This document shows positions 41,056 to 50,907 of a DNA stretch of 58,245 bases, piece after piece. Location: contig NZ_MTQF01000005.1 of NCBI RefSeq assembly GCF_001975985.1, forward strand, positions 352,848 through 411,092, written 5' to 3'. Position 1 is the stretch's first letter; the number at the start of each line of letters is the position of its first letter. Below the pieces are notes generated by a model. It did no database searches. It saw only the letters and a list, made by a program, of their open reading frames with translations, and was not told the origin of the DNA. The position numbers were made by a program, and so were the translations under genes. The stretch comes from [Flexibacter] sp. ATCC 35103. Lineage in GTDB: Bacteria; Bacteroidota; Bacteroidia; Flavobacteriales; Flavobacteriaceae.

Positions 41056-42681
41056 TTAACCTAAGAAAGGGTATCTGTAATCTTCCGGAGTTACAAAAGT
41101 TTCTTTGATAGTTCTAGGAGAAGCCCAACGCAATAAGTTCAATGCAGAACCTGCTTTATCGTTAGTTCCTGAAGCTCTAGCTCCACCAAAAGGCTGCATT
41201 CCTACAACCGCTCCTGTTGGTTTATCGTTGATGTAGAAGTTACCCGCAGCATTTTGCAATTTAGTAGTCGCTACTTCAATAGCATAACGATCCTGGCTAA
41301 ATACAGCTCCTGTCAAAGCATATTCAGAAGTAGTATCAACTAATTCTAAAGTTTCTTCCCATTTAGCATCTTCATATACATATATAGTAATTACCGGTCC
41401 AAATAATTCGGTTTCCATTGTAGTATATTTAGGATTTGTAGTTACAATAATTGTTGGCTCAATAAAGTAACCTACAGATTTATCGTAGTTTCCACCCGCA
41501 ATGATTTCAGCATCAGCATCTTTTTTAGCCTGATCAATAAAACCAGCTAATTTATCAAAAGAACCTTCGTGAATTACTGCAGTGATAAAGTTTCCAAAAT
41601 CTTCCGGAGAACCCATTTTCATCGATTTCACATCGGCAATTAATTGTTCTTTTACAGCTGGCCATAAGCTTTGAGGAACATAAGCTCTTGAAGCTGCAGA
41701 ACATTTTTGTCCTTGAAATTCAAATGCTCCACGAGTAATTCCTGTAGCAACTTGTTTTACGTTAGCGCTTGGATGAGCAATGATAAAATCTTTACCACCA
41801 GTTTCTCCAACGATTCTTGGATATGTTTTATAGTGGTGAATGTTAGCACCAATTTTAGCCCAGATATCTTTAAACACATGAGTTGATCCTGTAAAGTGAA
41901 CTCCTGCAAAATCGCGGCTTGCTAAAACAGTATCAGTAATCATTAAAGCGTCTCCAAAAACAACGTTGATAACACCATCAGGAACACCTGCTTCTTTGAA
42001 AACATCGATGATGATTTTTGCAGAGAAAACCTGGCTATCACTTGGTTTCCAAACCACAACGTTACCCATCATTGCAGCACTTGCAGGAAGATTTGCAGCA
42101 ATAGCAGTAAAGTTAAAAGGAGTAATTGCGTAAATAAAACCTTCAAGAGGTCTGTATTCTAAACGATTCCATGTAGTAGAATCAGATTTTGGCTGATCTC
42201 CGTAAATTTGAGTCATAAATTCTACGTTGTAACGTAAAAAGTCGATCAATTCGCAAGAAGCATCAATTTCTGCCTGGTGAATATTTTTAGATTGACCAAT
42301 CATTGTAGCAGCGTTAATACGAGCTCTGTATGGTCCTGCAATAAGTTCGGCAGCTTTTAAGAAAATAGCAGCACGTTGTTCCCATGCCATGTTTGCCCAT
42401 GCTGTTCTTGATTCAAGTGCATTAGCAATTGCTTTTTCAATATGTTGTTTTTCCGCTAAGTGATAAGTTCCTACAATGTGTTTGTGATCGTGAGGAGCTG
42501 ATATTGTTCTTGTATTTCCAGTTCTGATTTCTTCGCTTCCGATATATAACGGAACGTCAATTTTAGAATTCCACAATGTTGTGTAAGCCGCCTGAACGGC
42601 TGCTTTTTCTGGTGAGTTAGGTGCGTAACCTTTTACTGGCTCGTTTACCGCTTTTGGTACATGAAAGAATCCTTTTAGCAT
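41056..42681 (-). CDS. pruA: Delta-1-pyrroline-5-carboxylate dehydrogenase
   Basis: A 541-residue aldehyde dehydrogenase that oxidises glutamate semialdehyde to glutamate in proline catabolism. It starts MLKGFFHVPKAVNEPVKGYAPNSPEK, the form of the stand-alone (non-PutA) enzyme. The catalytic Glu lies in VGETGGKDF and the catalytic Cys in GQKCSAASRAYV (about residue 320). The C-terminal FGGARASGTNDKAG loop is present. The ATG at 42681 is preferred; one at 42708 adds nine residues. No proline dehydrogenase gene is nearby. Confidence 0.94.
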   Translation of the reverse strand: MLKGFFHVPKAVNEPVKGYAPNSPEKAAVQAAYTTLWNSKIDVPLYIGSEEIRTGNTRTISAPHDHKHIVGTYHLAEKQHIEKAIANALESRTAWANMAWEQRAAIFLKAAELIAGPYRARINAATMIGQSKNIHQAEIDASCELIDFLRYNVEFMTQIYGDQPKSDSTTWNRLEYRPLEGFIYAITPFNFTAIAANLPASAAMMGNVVVWKPSDSQVFSAKIIIDVFKEAGVPDGVINVVFGDALMITDTVLASRDFAGVHFTGSTHVFKDIWAKIGANIHHYKTYPRIVGETGGKDFIIAHPSANVKQVATGITRGAFEFQGQKCSAASRAYVPQSLWPAVKEQLIADVKSMKMGSPEDFGNFITAVIHEGSFDKLAGFIDQAKKDADAEIIAGGNYDKSVGYFIEPTIIVTTNPKYTTMETELFGPVITIYVYEDAKWEETLELVDTTSEYALTGAVFSQDRYAIEVATTKLQNAAGNFYINDKPTGAVVGMQPFGGARASGTNDKAGSALNLLRWASPRTIKETFVTPEDYRYPFLG

Positions 42682-42755
42682 TTTATTTAAAATTAGATAA
42701 TTAGACAATTTAAGGGCTAGATGATTTGATTTGTTACGAATAATCTAACGCTGCA

Positions 42756-42789
42756 CAAAAGTACAAAGGATAAATTAATAATTTGACAA
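42756..42789 (-). promoter_or_regulatory. Promoter of pruA
   Basis: Minus strand: TTG (42789-42787), a 23-base spacer, then TACTTTTG (42763-42756). The -7 box lies about 75 bases before the start codon. Confidence 0.6.
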
Positions 42790-42836
42790 AATTATGATTA
42801 AGATAACTATAAAAAATATAGTTTTTAAGCCACTAT

Positions 42837-43223
42837 TTAGTTTAGGGCAAAAGGAGCACACATTCTAAAAGTAGGAACAATTACTTTGAATGTTTTTGTA
42901 GTTGTAAAATTGATCATGTTAAAATGACCTTTCATTGCGCCATAAGGAGATGATAATAGACAACCAGAACTATAAGTGTGATTTTCTCCAGGTTTTAAAA
43001 CCGGTTTTTTTCCAATAACACCTTCTCCGTCAACAATTTCTAAATCATTTAAAGAGTCGAATATCTCCCAGTGACGAGAGGTTAACTGAACTGAATCTTT
43101 ACTGTGATTTTCAATTGTAACCACATAACTAAAAGCAAAATGAATCTTGTAGTTCTTGAAGTAAGTACCTTCAAAACTAGTCAAAACAGATATTTTTATG
43201 CCTCGTGTTATCTGAGAAACCAT
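42837..43223 (-). CDS. apaG: ApaG
   Basis: A 128-residue FN3-like protein of the ApaG family, linked by homology to Co2+/Mg2+ tolerance and AppppA levels in enterics. It begins MVSQITRGIKISVLTSFEG, has FAFSYVVTIENHSKDSVQLTSRHWEIFDS and the GEGVIGKKPVLKPGENHTYSSGCLLSSPYGAMKGHF core, all family hallmarks. Full length. It has a -7 box TAGATTTG (minus strand, 43264-43257) in its upstream region. Confidence 0.94.
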   Translation of the reverse strand: MVSQITRGIKISVLTSFEGTYFKNYKIHFAFSYVVTIENHSKDSVQLTSRHWEIFDSLNDLEIVDGEGVIGKKPVLKPGENHTYSSGCLLSSPYGAMKGHFNMINFTTTKTFKVIVPTFRMCAPFALN

Positions 43224-43302
43224 ACTAAAGTAGTATATATGTGTGCGTTATACGTGCAAATCTACAAAAAAAAATCTTTCGATCTAAAACCTTAACAATG
43301 TT

Positions 43303-44568
43303 TTAATTTATGATGTTTATGGAGTTGGCATTTCCTTTTCCTATAACTCTTTGATAACGATCGGTACTTTCTTTGTAATAAACTAATATGGTGTACTCAT
43401 TTTCAGTTTGATAAAAGTTTCCGTCAATAGCATTTTCATAATCAATAACGCCTTTTTTATCGGCAATAGTATATTGAAAATTAGTAAAACCTTGCTTTAT
43501 CATGACTGCTTTTTCATAAACTCCTTTATCAGTATTGTAGTCCATTTTGTATTCTGGCGATAAACTGTAATTATTGAACATTCCTGTAATATAAATATCT
43601 TTGGATGTTGATCTGAAAGTTGGGGCCGAAAGACTAAAATAAACCCAGGCATAATCTGCTTCAATTTCATTATTGGAAGCATTTATGTTTTTAACCACAA
43701 AATTTCCGTTTACATCCTGATAAACCGAATAAATTTGGTTGCCTCTTGCTTGATTTGTATATAGATAAGCGTTATAAATGTCATTGTTTGCACCAATTCG
43801 TCCTACATTGTTGTTTGCGGCACGAATGTCCTTATTTTCAAAATATAAAAATTCATTTCCGCCCCAGAACTGAGTTTCTTTATTGTATTTGTATACTAAT
43901 TGATTACCTATCGTATATTGGGGAGGAACGTTTTTTATAGCTGTATTAAGATTACCATTTTGTAACAATAGAATTTTTACGTTTTGTAATGGAGTCTGAA
44001 AAACAATATCGTTTGATAACACTGCAAAATCCAGATTTTGTTTATAATCAATATTAGTAACATCACGGCTTCGCTTAACCTGAGCCGTAACTGTAGAATG
44101 ATTTTCGTATAAAATAAATTTTCTCGAAAAAACAATATCTTTATCTTCATTCAGGATTCTTAACATATAATTTCCTGAAATTCGTAATTGTGAGGTAAAT
44201 TGATTAGGAAAAGATAATCTGTAATGAGAATATACCTGAAGCGTATTAAAAGAATTAACATAGTCAGTAATTCTCTGATTGTCAAAACCACTAATGTAAT
44301 CCGTTTTAGGAATATCGGTAGGTTTCCAATTATAATCACAATGAACGACTTCAAAATAATAATTAGCTTCATTGCCAAATAAATCATCAAACTGAAATGT
44401 AAAAGTATCTCCTAATTCAAATATTGGAACTACATTACTGCCGTTTTGAACAAACGAAACGGTTTTGATATTATAAGGAGGATCAATCTCATTTTGCACT
44501 TCCTGAGCTGTCGCCAAAGTACAGATAAAAACCAACAGTAGATTTTGAAACAAAAATTTTAGCATCAT
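43303..44568 (-). CDS. T9SS plug protein (DUF5103)
   Basis: A 421-residue protein with a signal peptide (cut near ATAQ, about residue 21). The EIDPPYNIKTVSFVQNG start and LGDTFTFQFDDLFGNEANYYFEVVHCDYNW stretch mark the DUF5103 family. This family includes the Plug subunit seen bound to the SprA pore of the type IX secretion system, where it closes the empty channel. T9SS cargo (the LRR/lectin protein at 7114) is in the same window. Several further beta domains follow. The gene stands alone. Confidence 0.88.
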   Translation of the reverse strand: MMLKFLFQNLLLVFICTLATAQEVQNEIDPPYNIKTVSFVQNGSNVVPIFELGDTFTFQFDDLFGNEANYYFEVVHCDYNWKPTDIPKTDYISGFDNQRITDYVNSFNTLQVYSHYRLSFPNQFTSQLRISGNYMLRILNEDKDIVFSRKFILYENHSTVTAQVKRSRDVTNIDYKQNLDFAVLSNDIVFQTPLQNVKILLLQNGNLNTAIKNVPPQYTIGNQLVYKYNKETQFWGGNEFLYFENKDIRAANNNVGRIGANNDIYNAYLYTNQARGNQIYSVYQDVNGNFVVKNINASNNEIEADYAWVYFSLSAPTFRSTSKDIYITGMFNNYSLSPEYKMDYNTDKGVYEKAVMIKQGFTNFQYTIADKKGVIDYENAIDGNFYQTENEYTILVYYKESTDRYQRVIGKGNANSINIIN

Positions 44569-44645
44569 ATTACGTGTAAGATTTGTAAATATAACAATTT
44601 TATGTAACGTAACAGGATGCCTTTATTGGTTTTAAAAACAAGTTA

Positions 44646-47618
44646 CTAAGAACTTAAAATGAAATCTAAATTAACTTCGATTTCATCATTGATATAACTT
44701 TCTTCTAAAAGTGAATCAGATAAGAGTTTTTTGTTTTCCTGCAATTTGATTATTTTTTCTTCTACCGTATTTTTCGAAATAAACCTGATCACATTTACTT
44801 TGTTTAATTGTCCAATTCTGTGTGCTCTTCCAACTCCTTGCTTTTCGGCAAAAGGATTCCACCAAGGATCTAAGAATAAAACATATGAAGCTTTGGTAAT
44901 ATTCAAACCAACGCCGCCTGCTTTGAGGGAAATAAAGAATAACAAAGGTTCTTCTTTTTCCTGAAATAGTTTTACCTGTTGTTCTCTTTTTGCGGCAGGA
45001 GTTTCACCGGTAATTTCGCAATAAGATATTTTGTTTTCCTTGCACCAATCTGTATAAAAACTCAAATTAGTAACAAATGAACTAAAAATGATGGTTTTCT
45101 GTTTTTCTTTTACTAAAGTCTCTAGATAATTAGTGACGGCATTATATTTTCCGGAATCAATTTCTGATTCCTGATCTAACATTTTCGGATGATTGCTCAG
45201 CTGTCTTAACTTCATCAATGTATTGATAATGCTAATTTTGTCAGGACTCGATCCGTCGGTTTTTAATAAAAAGTTACGAGCCTTAGATTTTTCTTTTTCA
45301 TATAATTTTTCCTGTTCAGGATCCATGTCACAATAGTAAATCTGCTCTGTTAACTCTGGTAAATCTTTTAAAACCTGTTCTTTGGTTCTTCTTAGAATAT
45401 AGGGTTGAATAAGGTTTTTCAGCTCAGATAAAGTGTTTTCGTCTTGTTTTTTCTCAATCGGAATTTTAAAATTCTGAGCAAAAAAATCATAGCTTCCCAA
45501 AATATCCGGATTTATAAATTGCATTTGCGACCATAAATCGTCTAATGAGTTTTCGATAGGCGTACCGCTTAGCGCCATTTTATGATGCGTATTTATTTTA
45601 GTAATAGCTTTAAAAATCTTAGAATTTTTATTTTTAATGTATTGACTTTCGTCTAAAATTAAATAGCGGAAATTGTATTTTTCTAAAATTGAAATATCAC
45701 GATGAACAATGCTGTAACTTGTAAAAATTAAATCAGTTGATTCTAATCTGCTCGCTAATAATTTCCTGTCATTTCCTACATACTGCATTTTAGAAAAGTG
45801 CGGCGTAAATTTTGCGGCTTCATTATACCAGTTAAAAACCAATGACGAAGGTAAAACGATCAGAGCTTTTAAAGGTTGTCTTTCGATAGTCGTTTCATTT
45901 TGAAACAAATCAAAATTCGTTGTTTTTGTAGTAAAACCTAATTGTTCCTGTACAGCAACAAGAACTGCAAGGGTTTGTAATGTTTTACCAAGTCCCATAT
46001 CATCAGCTAAACACGCGCCCAAGTTTGAATTAAAATGACCTAAAAGCCACTTTACGCCATCGATTTGATAAGGTCTTAAAGTTGCTTTTAACAAATCAGA
46101 AGTTGTATATTCTGCTTTAAGAATTACATCATTTTTAATTTCCGGAATAGCGTCCAGAGCAGCAAAATTACTTTTACGCAAAAGTAAATTTCCATTTTCT
46201 GTTTGCGCTAATTTTGCCAGCGAACTGTATTTGCTCAGCCATTCTAAAGGAATCAGAAAATAGTTTCCGTCAGGCAATAAAAAGAGTCTCTCCTTGCTTT
46301 TTATATTGGGAATAATCTCGCTGAAATTAATTGTATAAATGCCAATCGTGATGATTATCCTAATGTCAAACCAATCCTCTTTCGTTTCTTCTCTCGAAGC
46401 CGAAATAGTGTGATTTTCTGTAATGATTTCTTTGCCTTCCAGTTTTAAATTATGGATTGTAAATCCCAAACTTTCCAGTTCTTCTTTACGGTCAATAACA
46501 AATTGAATATTGATGTAAGGATCTGGATTTTCGGTGTCAGAATTTAATCCGAATAGCTCGTTTTTGATTTTTAATAAACCAATTTCAAGTAATTTGTCTG
46601 TATATAAAGTTTCGGCAGAACTGCGTTTAAACTGAATGATTTTAGGTTCGTTAGCAATACTAAAATCAACAAACGAATGTGTTTTTTTAGTTTTGCTGTT
46701 ATCAAATGAATAACCGTTATAATCAAAATAAAGATTGAGGTAATAACAGTTTTTAAAGAAATCAAAAACAGGTTGAATCGTGCTTAAAATAATTTGATCA
46801 CGATGCTCAATTTCAAAACCAGTAGCTTCGATGTCTATTTTTTTAGCTATTTCAGGGATGAAATTTTTAAAATAAGTATCAACTAATTTTGAAGGTATTT
46901 CGATTGATTTTTTCTTTAAAAAAGGGGAAAGTTTTTTAGAATTAAGATCCTTCAACTGCCCAAGTTTTTTGTCGATAATTAACCAGCTTGGTTCGTCCAG
47001 CAGTGTCTCAATACTGCTGTTCATGGGTAAAAATGTAGTTTCGTTTTCTTTTAACAAAAGCGTATATGTAATTCCTTCAGGATATTTATTAAACTCGATT
47101 TGAGGTTCAAAATACAGCGGATCGATATTGACTCTCGAACGATAAAAATCCTTTTCAACTCCCATATTAATACATAACGGAAATTGTTTTTGTACAATCA
47201 GAGTATAAAAGGAACTTAGATTTAATTGCAAATGCTGACGAATTGCAAACTCAATTTTAGAATCTTTTTGCAAATCAGCAATTGTTTTAGCTGATTTGAT
47301 TTTTGCACTAAATTTTTTGAAAATAAAGTCAGGCTTTAAAGACTCGCAAACCGTCAGAATTTTTTTGGTATCAGCATCTAAATTGTCAAAAACAATAAAG
47401 AAACTTTCAAGAACATCTTTAGTGGCTTTTTTATCTAAATATTTAATATCATCGGTATCCTCAACGATATAAGAGGTTGGAATATAATGATTCAGATTTT
47501 TTTCAAAACTGATATCAAAACAAAATTGAAATGAATTTGAAAGATCCAAGATAAGTAGGTTTGGTTGGGTTGTAATTTGGGAAGTTATTATAAAACCATA
47601 TAAGTGATATAAGTTCAT
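44646..47618 (-). CDS. SNF2-family helicase/ATPase
   Basis: A 990-residue SNF2 protein. Residues 1 to about 510 are a long N-terminal region of unknown fold. The ATPase core follows: RPYQIDGVKWLLGHF, the Walker A ADDMGLGKT (about 535), the DESQ Walker B (YLILDESQYIKN), MALSGTPIENSLDDLW, and the helicase C-terminal part ending VGRAHRIGQLNKVNVIRFI. Such proteins remodel or translocate on DNA. The only ATG near the front (47618) lies inside a dispersed inverted repeat, which encodes MNLYHLYG. The true start may differ. Confidence 0.9.
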   Translation of the reverse strand: MNLYHLYGFIITSQITTQPNLLILDLSNSFQFCFDISFEKNLNHYIPTSYIVEDTDDIKYLDKKATKDVLESFFIVFDNLDADTKKILTVCESLKPDFIFKKFSAKIKSAKTIADLQKDSKIEFAIRQHLQLNLSSFYTLIVQKQFPLCINMGVEKDFYRSRVNIDPLYFEPQIEFNKYPEGITYTLLLKENETTFLPMNSSIETLLDEPSWLIIDKKLGQLKDLNSKKLSPFLKKKSIEIPSKLVDTYFKNFIPEIAKKIDIEATGFEIEHRDQIILSTIQPVFDFFKNCYYLNLYFDYNGYSFDNSKTKKTHSFVDFSIANEPKIIQFKRSSAETLYTDKLLEIGLLKIKNELFGLNSDTENPDPYINIQFVIDRKEELESLGFTIHNLKLEGKEIITENHTISASREETKEDWFDIRIIITIGIYTINFSEIIPNIKSKERLFLLPDGNYFLIPLEWLSKYSSLAKLAQTENGNLLLRKSNFAALDAIPEIKNDVILKAEYTTSDLLKATLRPYQIDGVKWLLGHFNSNLGACLADDMGLGKTLQTLAVLVAVQEQLGFTTKTTNFDLFQNETTIERQPLKALIVLPSSLVFNWYNEAAKFTPHFSKMQYVGNDRKLLASRLESTDLIFTSYSIVHRDISILEKYNFRYLILDESQYIKNKNSKIFKAITKINTHHKMALSGTPIENSLDDLWSQMQFINPDILGSYDFFAQNFKIPIEKKQDENTLSELKNLIQPYILRRTKEQVLKDLPELTEQIYYCDMDPEQEKLYEKEKSKARNFLLKTDGSSPDKISIINTLMKLRQLSNHPKMLDQESEIDSGKYNAVTNYLETLVKEKQKTIIFSSFVTNLSFYTDWCKENKISYCEITGETPAAKREQQVKLFQEKEEPLLFFISLKAGGVGLNITKASYVLFLDPWWNPFAEKQGVGRAHRIGQLNKVNVIRFISKNTVEEKIIKLQENKKLLSDSLLEESYINDEIEVNLDFILSS

Positions 47619-47748
47619 TTAAAACTGTTCGAAATAAAATAATTTAGAATAGAAAAATCAGTTCTATTTTCGTTATTTTTCGATTTTAAATATTTAAAAA
47701 ATAAATAAAAATCACGTTTTTTTAAATGAACTTATATCACTTATATGG
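47596..47748. repeat. Dispersed inverted repeat, family C (copy 1)
   Basis: CCATATAAGTGATATAAGTT onward (47596-47623) is the exact inverse of 47721-47748, a perfect 28-bp pair separated by 97 bases. The left arm overlaps the start codon and the first seven codons of the SNF2 gene. Arms recur at 50908-50981. Confidence 0.9.
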
Positions 47749-47766
47749 TGAAATAAATCTGAGGGC

Positions 47767-48540
47767 TTAATTTTCTGGTTTGAAACAAAGCGGGATAATT
47801 TCTCCCTTTGCCAAACAATATTTCTCTACCAATTCTGGTGTAATTTTATTAGTATAATCTTCTTCGATTACGATAAAACCAATGCTTCGTAATTTATCAA
47901 AATAATCGCGTCCGTAAATGCGTACGTGATCGTATTGACCAAATATTTTGGCACGTTCTTTTTGATCTGTAATAGTGTCATCAGCAAAAGTTACCGCTCT
48001 GGATAAATCCTGTGGAATCTGAAGAATCGCCATTCCGCCTGGTTTTAATACACGAAATAATTCCTGCATTGCTTTTGTATCGTCCGGAATATGCTCCAAA
48101 ACGTGATTACATAAAATAACATCGTATTCGTTGTCTTTGAAAGGCAAATTACAAATATCTGCTTTTACATCGGCCAAAGGCGAAAATAAGTCAGTTGTAG
48201 TGTAATCAAGGTTTTTTTGCTTGCGGAATCTTTTATAAAAAGCTTGTTCAGGAGCAAAATGAAGTACTTTTTTTGGCGCAGTAAAAAAATCAGTCTGATC
48301 GTTTAAATACAACCAAAGCAAGCGATGTCTTTCTAACGAAAGTGTACTTGGCGAAAGCACATTATTACGTTGTTTTCCGTATCCGTAAGGCAAAAACGAT
48401 TTAAAACTTTTTCCGTCAATAGGATCTGTATATTTAGTTCCTTTTAATGAAAATGCCAAAACCGGACGAGCCACGTAGCTCAAACGAATTAATAAAGGAC
48501 GAGGTATTGTATTAAGTACTAATTTGAATAATTTTTTCAC
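47767..48540 (-). CDS. Class I SAM-dependent methyltransferase
   Basis: A 257-residue methyltransferase. The SAM motifs are VLHFAPEQAFYKRFR, VKADICNLPFKDNEYDVILCNHVLEHIPDD and RVLKPGGMAILQIP. The N-terminal 70 residues are basic with a possible hydrophobic segment. The substrate is unknown. It lies 26 bases after map in the same direction, so the two are probably co-transcribed. Confidence 0.88.
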   Translation of the reverse strand: MKKLFKLVLNTIPRPLLIRLSYVARPVLAFSLKGTKYTDPIDGKSFKSFLPYGYGKQRNNVLSPSTLSLERHRLLWLYLNDQTDFFTAPKKVLHFAPEQAFYKRFRKQKNLDYTTTDLFSPLADVKADICNLPFKDNEYDVILCNHVLEHIPDDTKAMQELFRVLKPGGMAILQIPQDLSRAVTFADDTITDQKERAKIFGQYDHVRIYGRDYFDKLRSIGFIVIEEDYTNKITPELVEKYCLAKGEIIPLCFKPEN

Positions 48541-48566
48541 AGGGTTTTATTCGGGGTTGAATTTAA

Positions 48567-49385
48567 TTATAAAACTAACGGCACTTTTCTGAATTCATCT
48601 TCTTCATTGCTTACGATTCCTAAAGCTTTGTAGATATATTGAAACGTCGATAATATTTCTGGTTTTCCGTCAACTAATGCAACGTCGTGTTCGAAATGCG
48701 CACTTGCTTTTCCGTCTGCAGTTGTAATCGTCCAGCCGTCTTTATGTTGTTTGATATTTTTGGTTCCAAGATTAATCATTGGCTCGATTGCAACGACCAT
48801 TCCTTCAACAAAAAGTTTACCGCGACCGCGTTTTCCGTAGTTTGGCATTTCTGGTTCTTCGTGCATTTTCTGCCCTAAACCATGACCAACCAATTCGCGA
48901 ACTACTCCGTAACCGTGTCCTTCAGTATATTTTTGAATCGCATTTCCAACATCTTCAACGCGATTTCCAGCTTTAAATTCTCTGATTCCTATATAAAGAG
49001 ATTCTTTGGTTACTTGCAAAAGTTTTTTGACTTCAGGAGCAACTTCTCCAATTTCAAAACTATAAGCGTGATCACCGTGATATCCGTTTTTGAAAGCACC
49101 ACAATCTACAGAAATAACATCACCGCTTTTCAAAGGTGTATTGTTAGGGATTCCGTGTACTACTTGTGAATTTGGGCTCATACAAAGCGAATTCGGAAAA
49201 TCATATAATCCTAAAAAGCTTGGTACAGCACCGTGATCGCGGATGAATTCCTCGGCTAATTTGTCTAAATATAATGTGGTAACTCCTTCTTTAATTTCAG
49301 AAGCAATCATTCCTAATGTTTTAGATACGATCAAAGCACTTTCGCGCATTAATTCGATTTCTTCACGTGATTTTACTATAATCAT
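48567..49385 (-). CDS. map: Methionine aminopeptidase, type I
   Basis: A 272-residue enzyme that removes the initial Met from new proteins. The metal ligands are Asp in VDCGA, Asp in GDHAYSF, His in GHGLGQ, Glu in IEPMI, and Glu in HFEHDV. The CMSPNSQVVHGIP motif replaces the usual NEQVVHGIP. The C-terminal 30 residues (FQYIYKALGIVSNEEDEF) extend beyond the minimal enzyme. The -7 box TACTTTTG lies at 49413-49406 on the minus strand. Confidence 0.95.
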   Translation of the reverse strand: MIIVKSREEIELMRESALIVSKTLGMIASEIKEGVTTLYLDKLAEEFIRDHGAVPSFLGLYDFPNSLCMSPNSQVVHGIPNNTPLKSGDVISVDCGAFKNGYHGDHAYSFEIGEVAPEVKKLLQVTKESLYIGIREFKAGNRVEDVGNAIQKYTEGHGYGVVRELVGHGLGQKMHEEPEMPNYGKRGRGKLFVEGMVVAIEPMINLGTKNIKQHKDGWTITTADGKASAHFEHDVALVDGKPEILSTFQYIYKALGIVSNEEDEFRKVPLVL

Positions 49386-49405
49386 AATTTCGGATTTTCA
49401 GTTCG

Positions 49406-49413
49406 CAAAAGTA
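49406..49413 (-). promoter_or_regulatory. Candidate -7 box of map
   Basis: TACTTTTG on the minus strand, 20 bases before the map start codon. Confidence 0.45.
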
Positions 49414-49437
49414 CGACTTTTTATTTAAAATTTTTCT

Positions 49438-49565
49438 CCACGAATTTCACGAATTAGCACAAATTAGAATTACTTTAAAATTAAATTTCACTAATCTAAA
49501 TTGAGTTTAAACTGATTGATAATAATGTGATTAATAAATTAATGTGAATTCGTGAATTCGTAGCG
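49438..49565. repeat. Dispersed inverted repeat, family A (copy 3, degenerate)
   Basis: CCACGAATTTCACGAATTAG (49438-49457) and GTGAATTCGTGAATTCGTAG (49544-49563) are related to the arms at 22788 and 30056, with a few changes, and a longer loop of about 86 bases. Confidence 0.65.
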
Positions 49566-49643
49566 AAACGAATAAACAGTAATTTTTCGAATTACTATTT
49601 GGCAGAAAAAACGTAAATTAGTAAGAGTTAAAATTAATAAATT

Positions 49644-50897
49644 ATGGAAACGTCAATAGATCAGGAAAATATACTCAAAAAGAAGGCTTTAAATAAAATG
49701 AAGGGAAATGCTTTATCGCTTTTAGGTGTTGCAGTGCTTCTGTTTATAATTGCTATTTATTTTAAAATTCCAATGCTGCAGGCTTTTAGTGAAGCTGCGA
49801 TGGTTGGCGGAATAGCCGATTGGTTTGCGGTTGTGGCATTATTTCGACATCCGTTAGGAATACCAATTTGGCACACAGCAATTATTCCGACGAAAAAAAA
49901 TGAGATTGGAGAAAACCTCGGGAATTTTGTTTCGGAAGAATTCCTAAATCGCGAAAAATTAGAAATTAAACTGGAAGAATTCAACTTTGCCACAAAAGCG
50001 TCAGATTGGTTGTCACAACAAGAAAATGCTAATAAAATTGCCAATCTGGTTGCAGTGAATATTATTCCGGGAATTTTAAAAACCATAAAAGATGAGGATA
50101 TAAAGCGATTTATTCAGGTTCAGTTCAAGGAAAAACTCGAAGCGATTAATTTTGGAGATTGGGTTGCATTGGCTTTAGAACCTTTACAAAAAGGAAATGT
50201 AAAAGATGAATTGCTCACAAATCTTCTGGATGTTATGAGTACAGAACTAAGTAATAATAAAGATCTGATTAGAAAAAAAGTTAAAGAATCTACCCCGTTT
50301 TTAAGTTTTGGCTTAGCCGATAAAAGCATTTCAGAAGGTATTTTTAATGGATTGCAGGATTTTCTGGATGAAGCTAAAAAACCGCAAAGTGAAATCAGAA
50401 TAAAAATAGACGAATATGTTTATAATTTTCTGGACAAAGTAAAAAATTCTGAAGAAATGCGAATCAAAATCAATGATATGATTTTGGGTTTTGTTGGTAA
50501 AAAAGAAGTTCAGGATTATATAAACGGAATTTGGGATGAAATAAAACAGTCAATTTCAAACGATTTGGCTAAAGGTGACGAATCCTCTATCAAAAACAGC
50601 ATTTCGGGTTTAATTCAAACTTTTGGAAACGGAATCAAGGAAGATTCGATAATGATTGATAAAATCAATAATTTTATCAAGAATGATTTGCTTTCTATTC
50701 TTTTGAACAATAAAAAGGTAATTGGGGATTTAATTTCTTCAACAGTAAAAAGCTGGGATGGTAAAGAGGTTTCTGAAAAATTAGAACTGGAAATAGGAAA
50801 AGATCTTCAGTATATCAGAATCAACGGAACTTTGGTTGGAGGTTTAATCGGAATTATAATCTATTGTGTAGAGTGGACTTATCATTATTTTGTGTAA
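49644..50897 (+). CDS. DUF445 (YjiN-like) membrane protein
   Basis: A 417-residue protein with one N-terminal membrane segment (about 23-43), the family motif EAAMVGGIADWFAVVALFRHPLGIPI (about 50-76), a long helical middle, and a second hydrophobic segment at the C-terminus (GTLVGGLIGIIIYCVEWTYHYF). This matches DUF445, whose function is not known. The ATG at 49644 is the obvious start. It is divergent from map, with a family A repeat between. Confidence 0.9.
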   Translation: METSIDQENILKKKALNKMKGNALSLLGVAVLLFIIAIYFKIPMLQAFSEAAMVGGIADWFAVVALFRHPLGIPIWHTAIIPTKKNEIGENLGNFVSEEFLNREKLEIKLEEFNFATKASDWLSQQENANKIANLVAVNIIPGILKTIKDEDIKRFIQVQFKEKLEAINFGDWVALALEPLQKGNVKDELLTNLLDVMSTELSNNKDLIRKKVKESTPFLSFGLADKSISEGIFNGLQDFLDEAKKPQSEIRIKIDEYVYNFLDKVKNSEEMRIKINDMILGFVGKKEVQDYINGIWDEIKQSISNDLAKGDESSIKNSISGLIQTFGNGIKEDSIMIDKINNFIKNDLLSILLNNKKVIGDLISSTVKSWDGKEVSEKLELEIGKDLQYIRINGTLVGGLIGIIIYCVEWTYHYFV

Positions 50898-50907
50898 AAA
50901 AAAAGTA

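Noticed and set aside
47596..47748. Insertion sequence at the SNF2 start
   Set aside because: The 97-base interior is too short to encode a transposase and has no frame; only the inverted arms remain.
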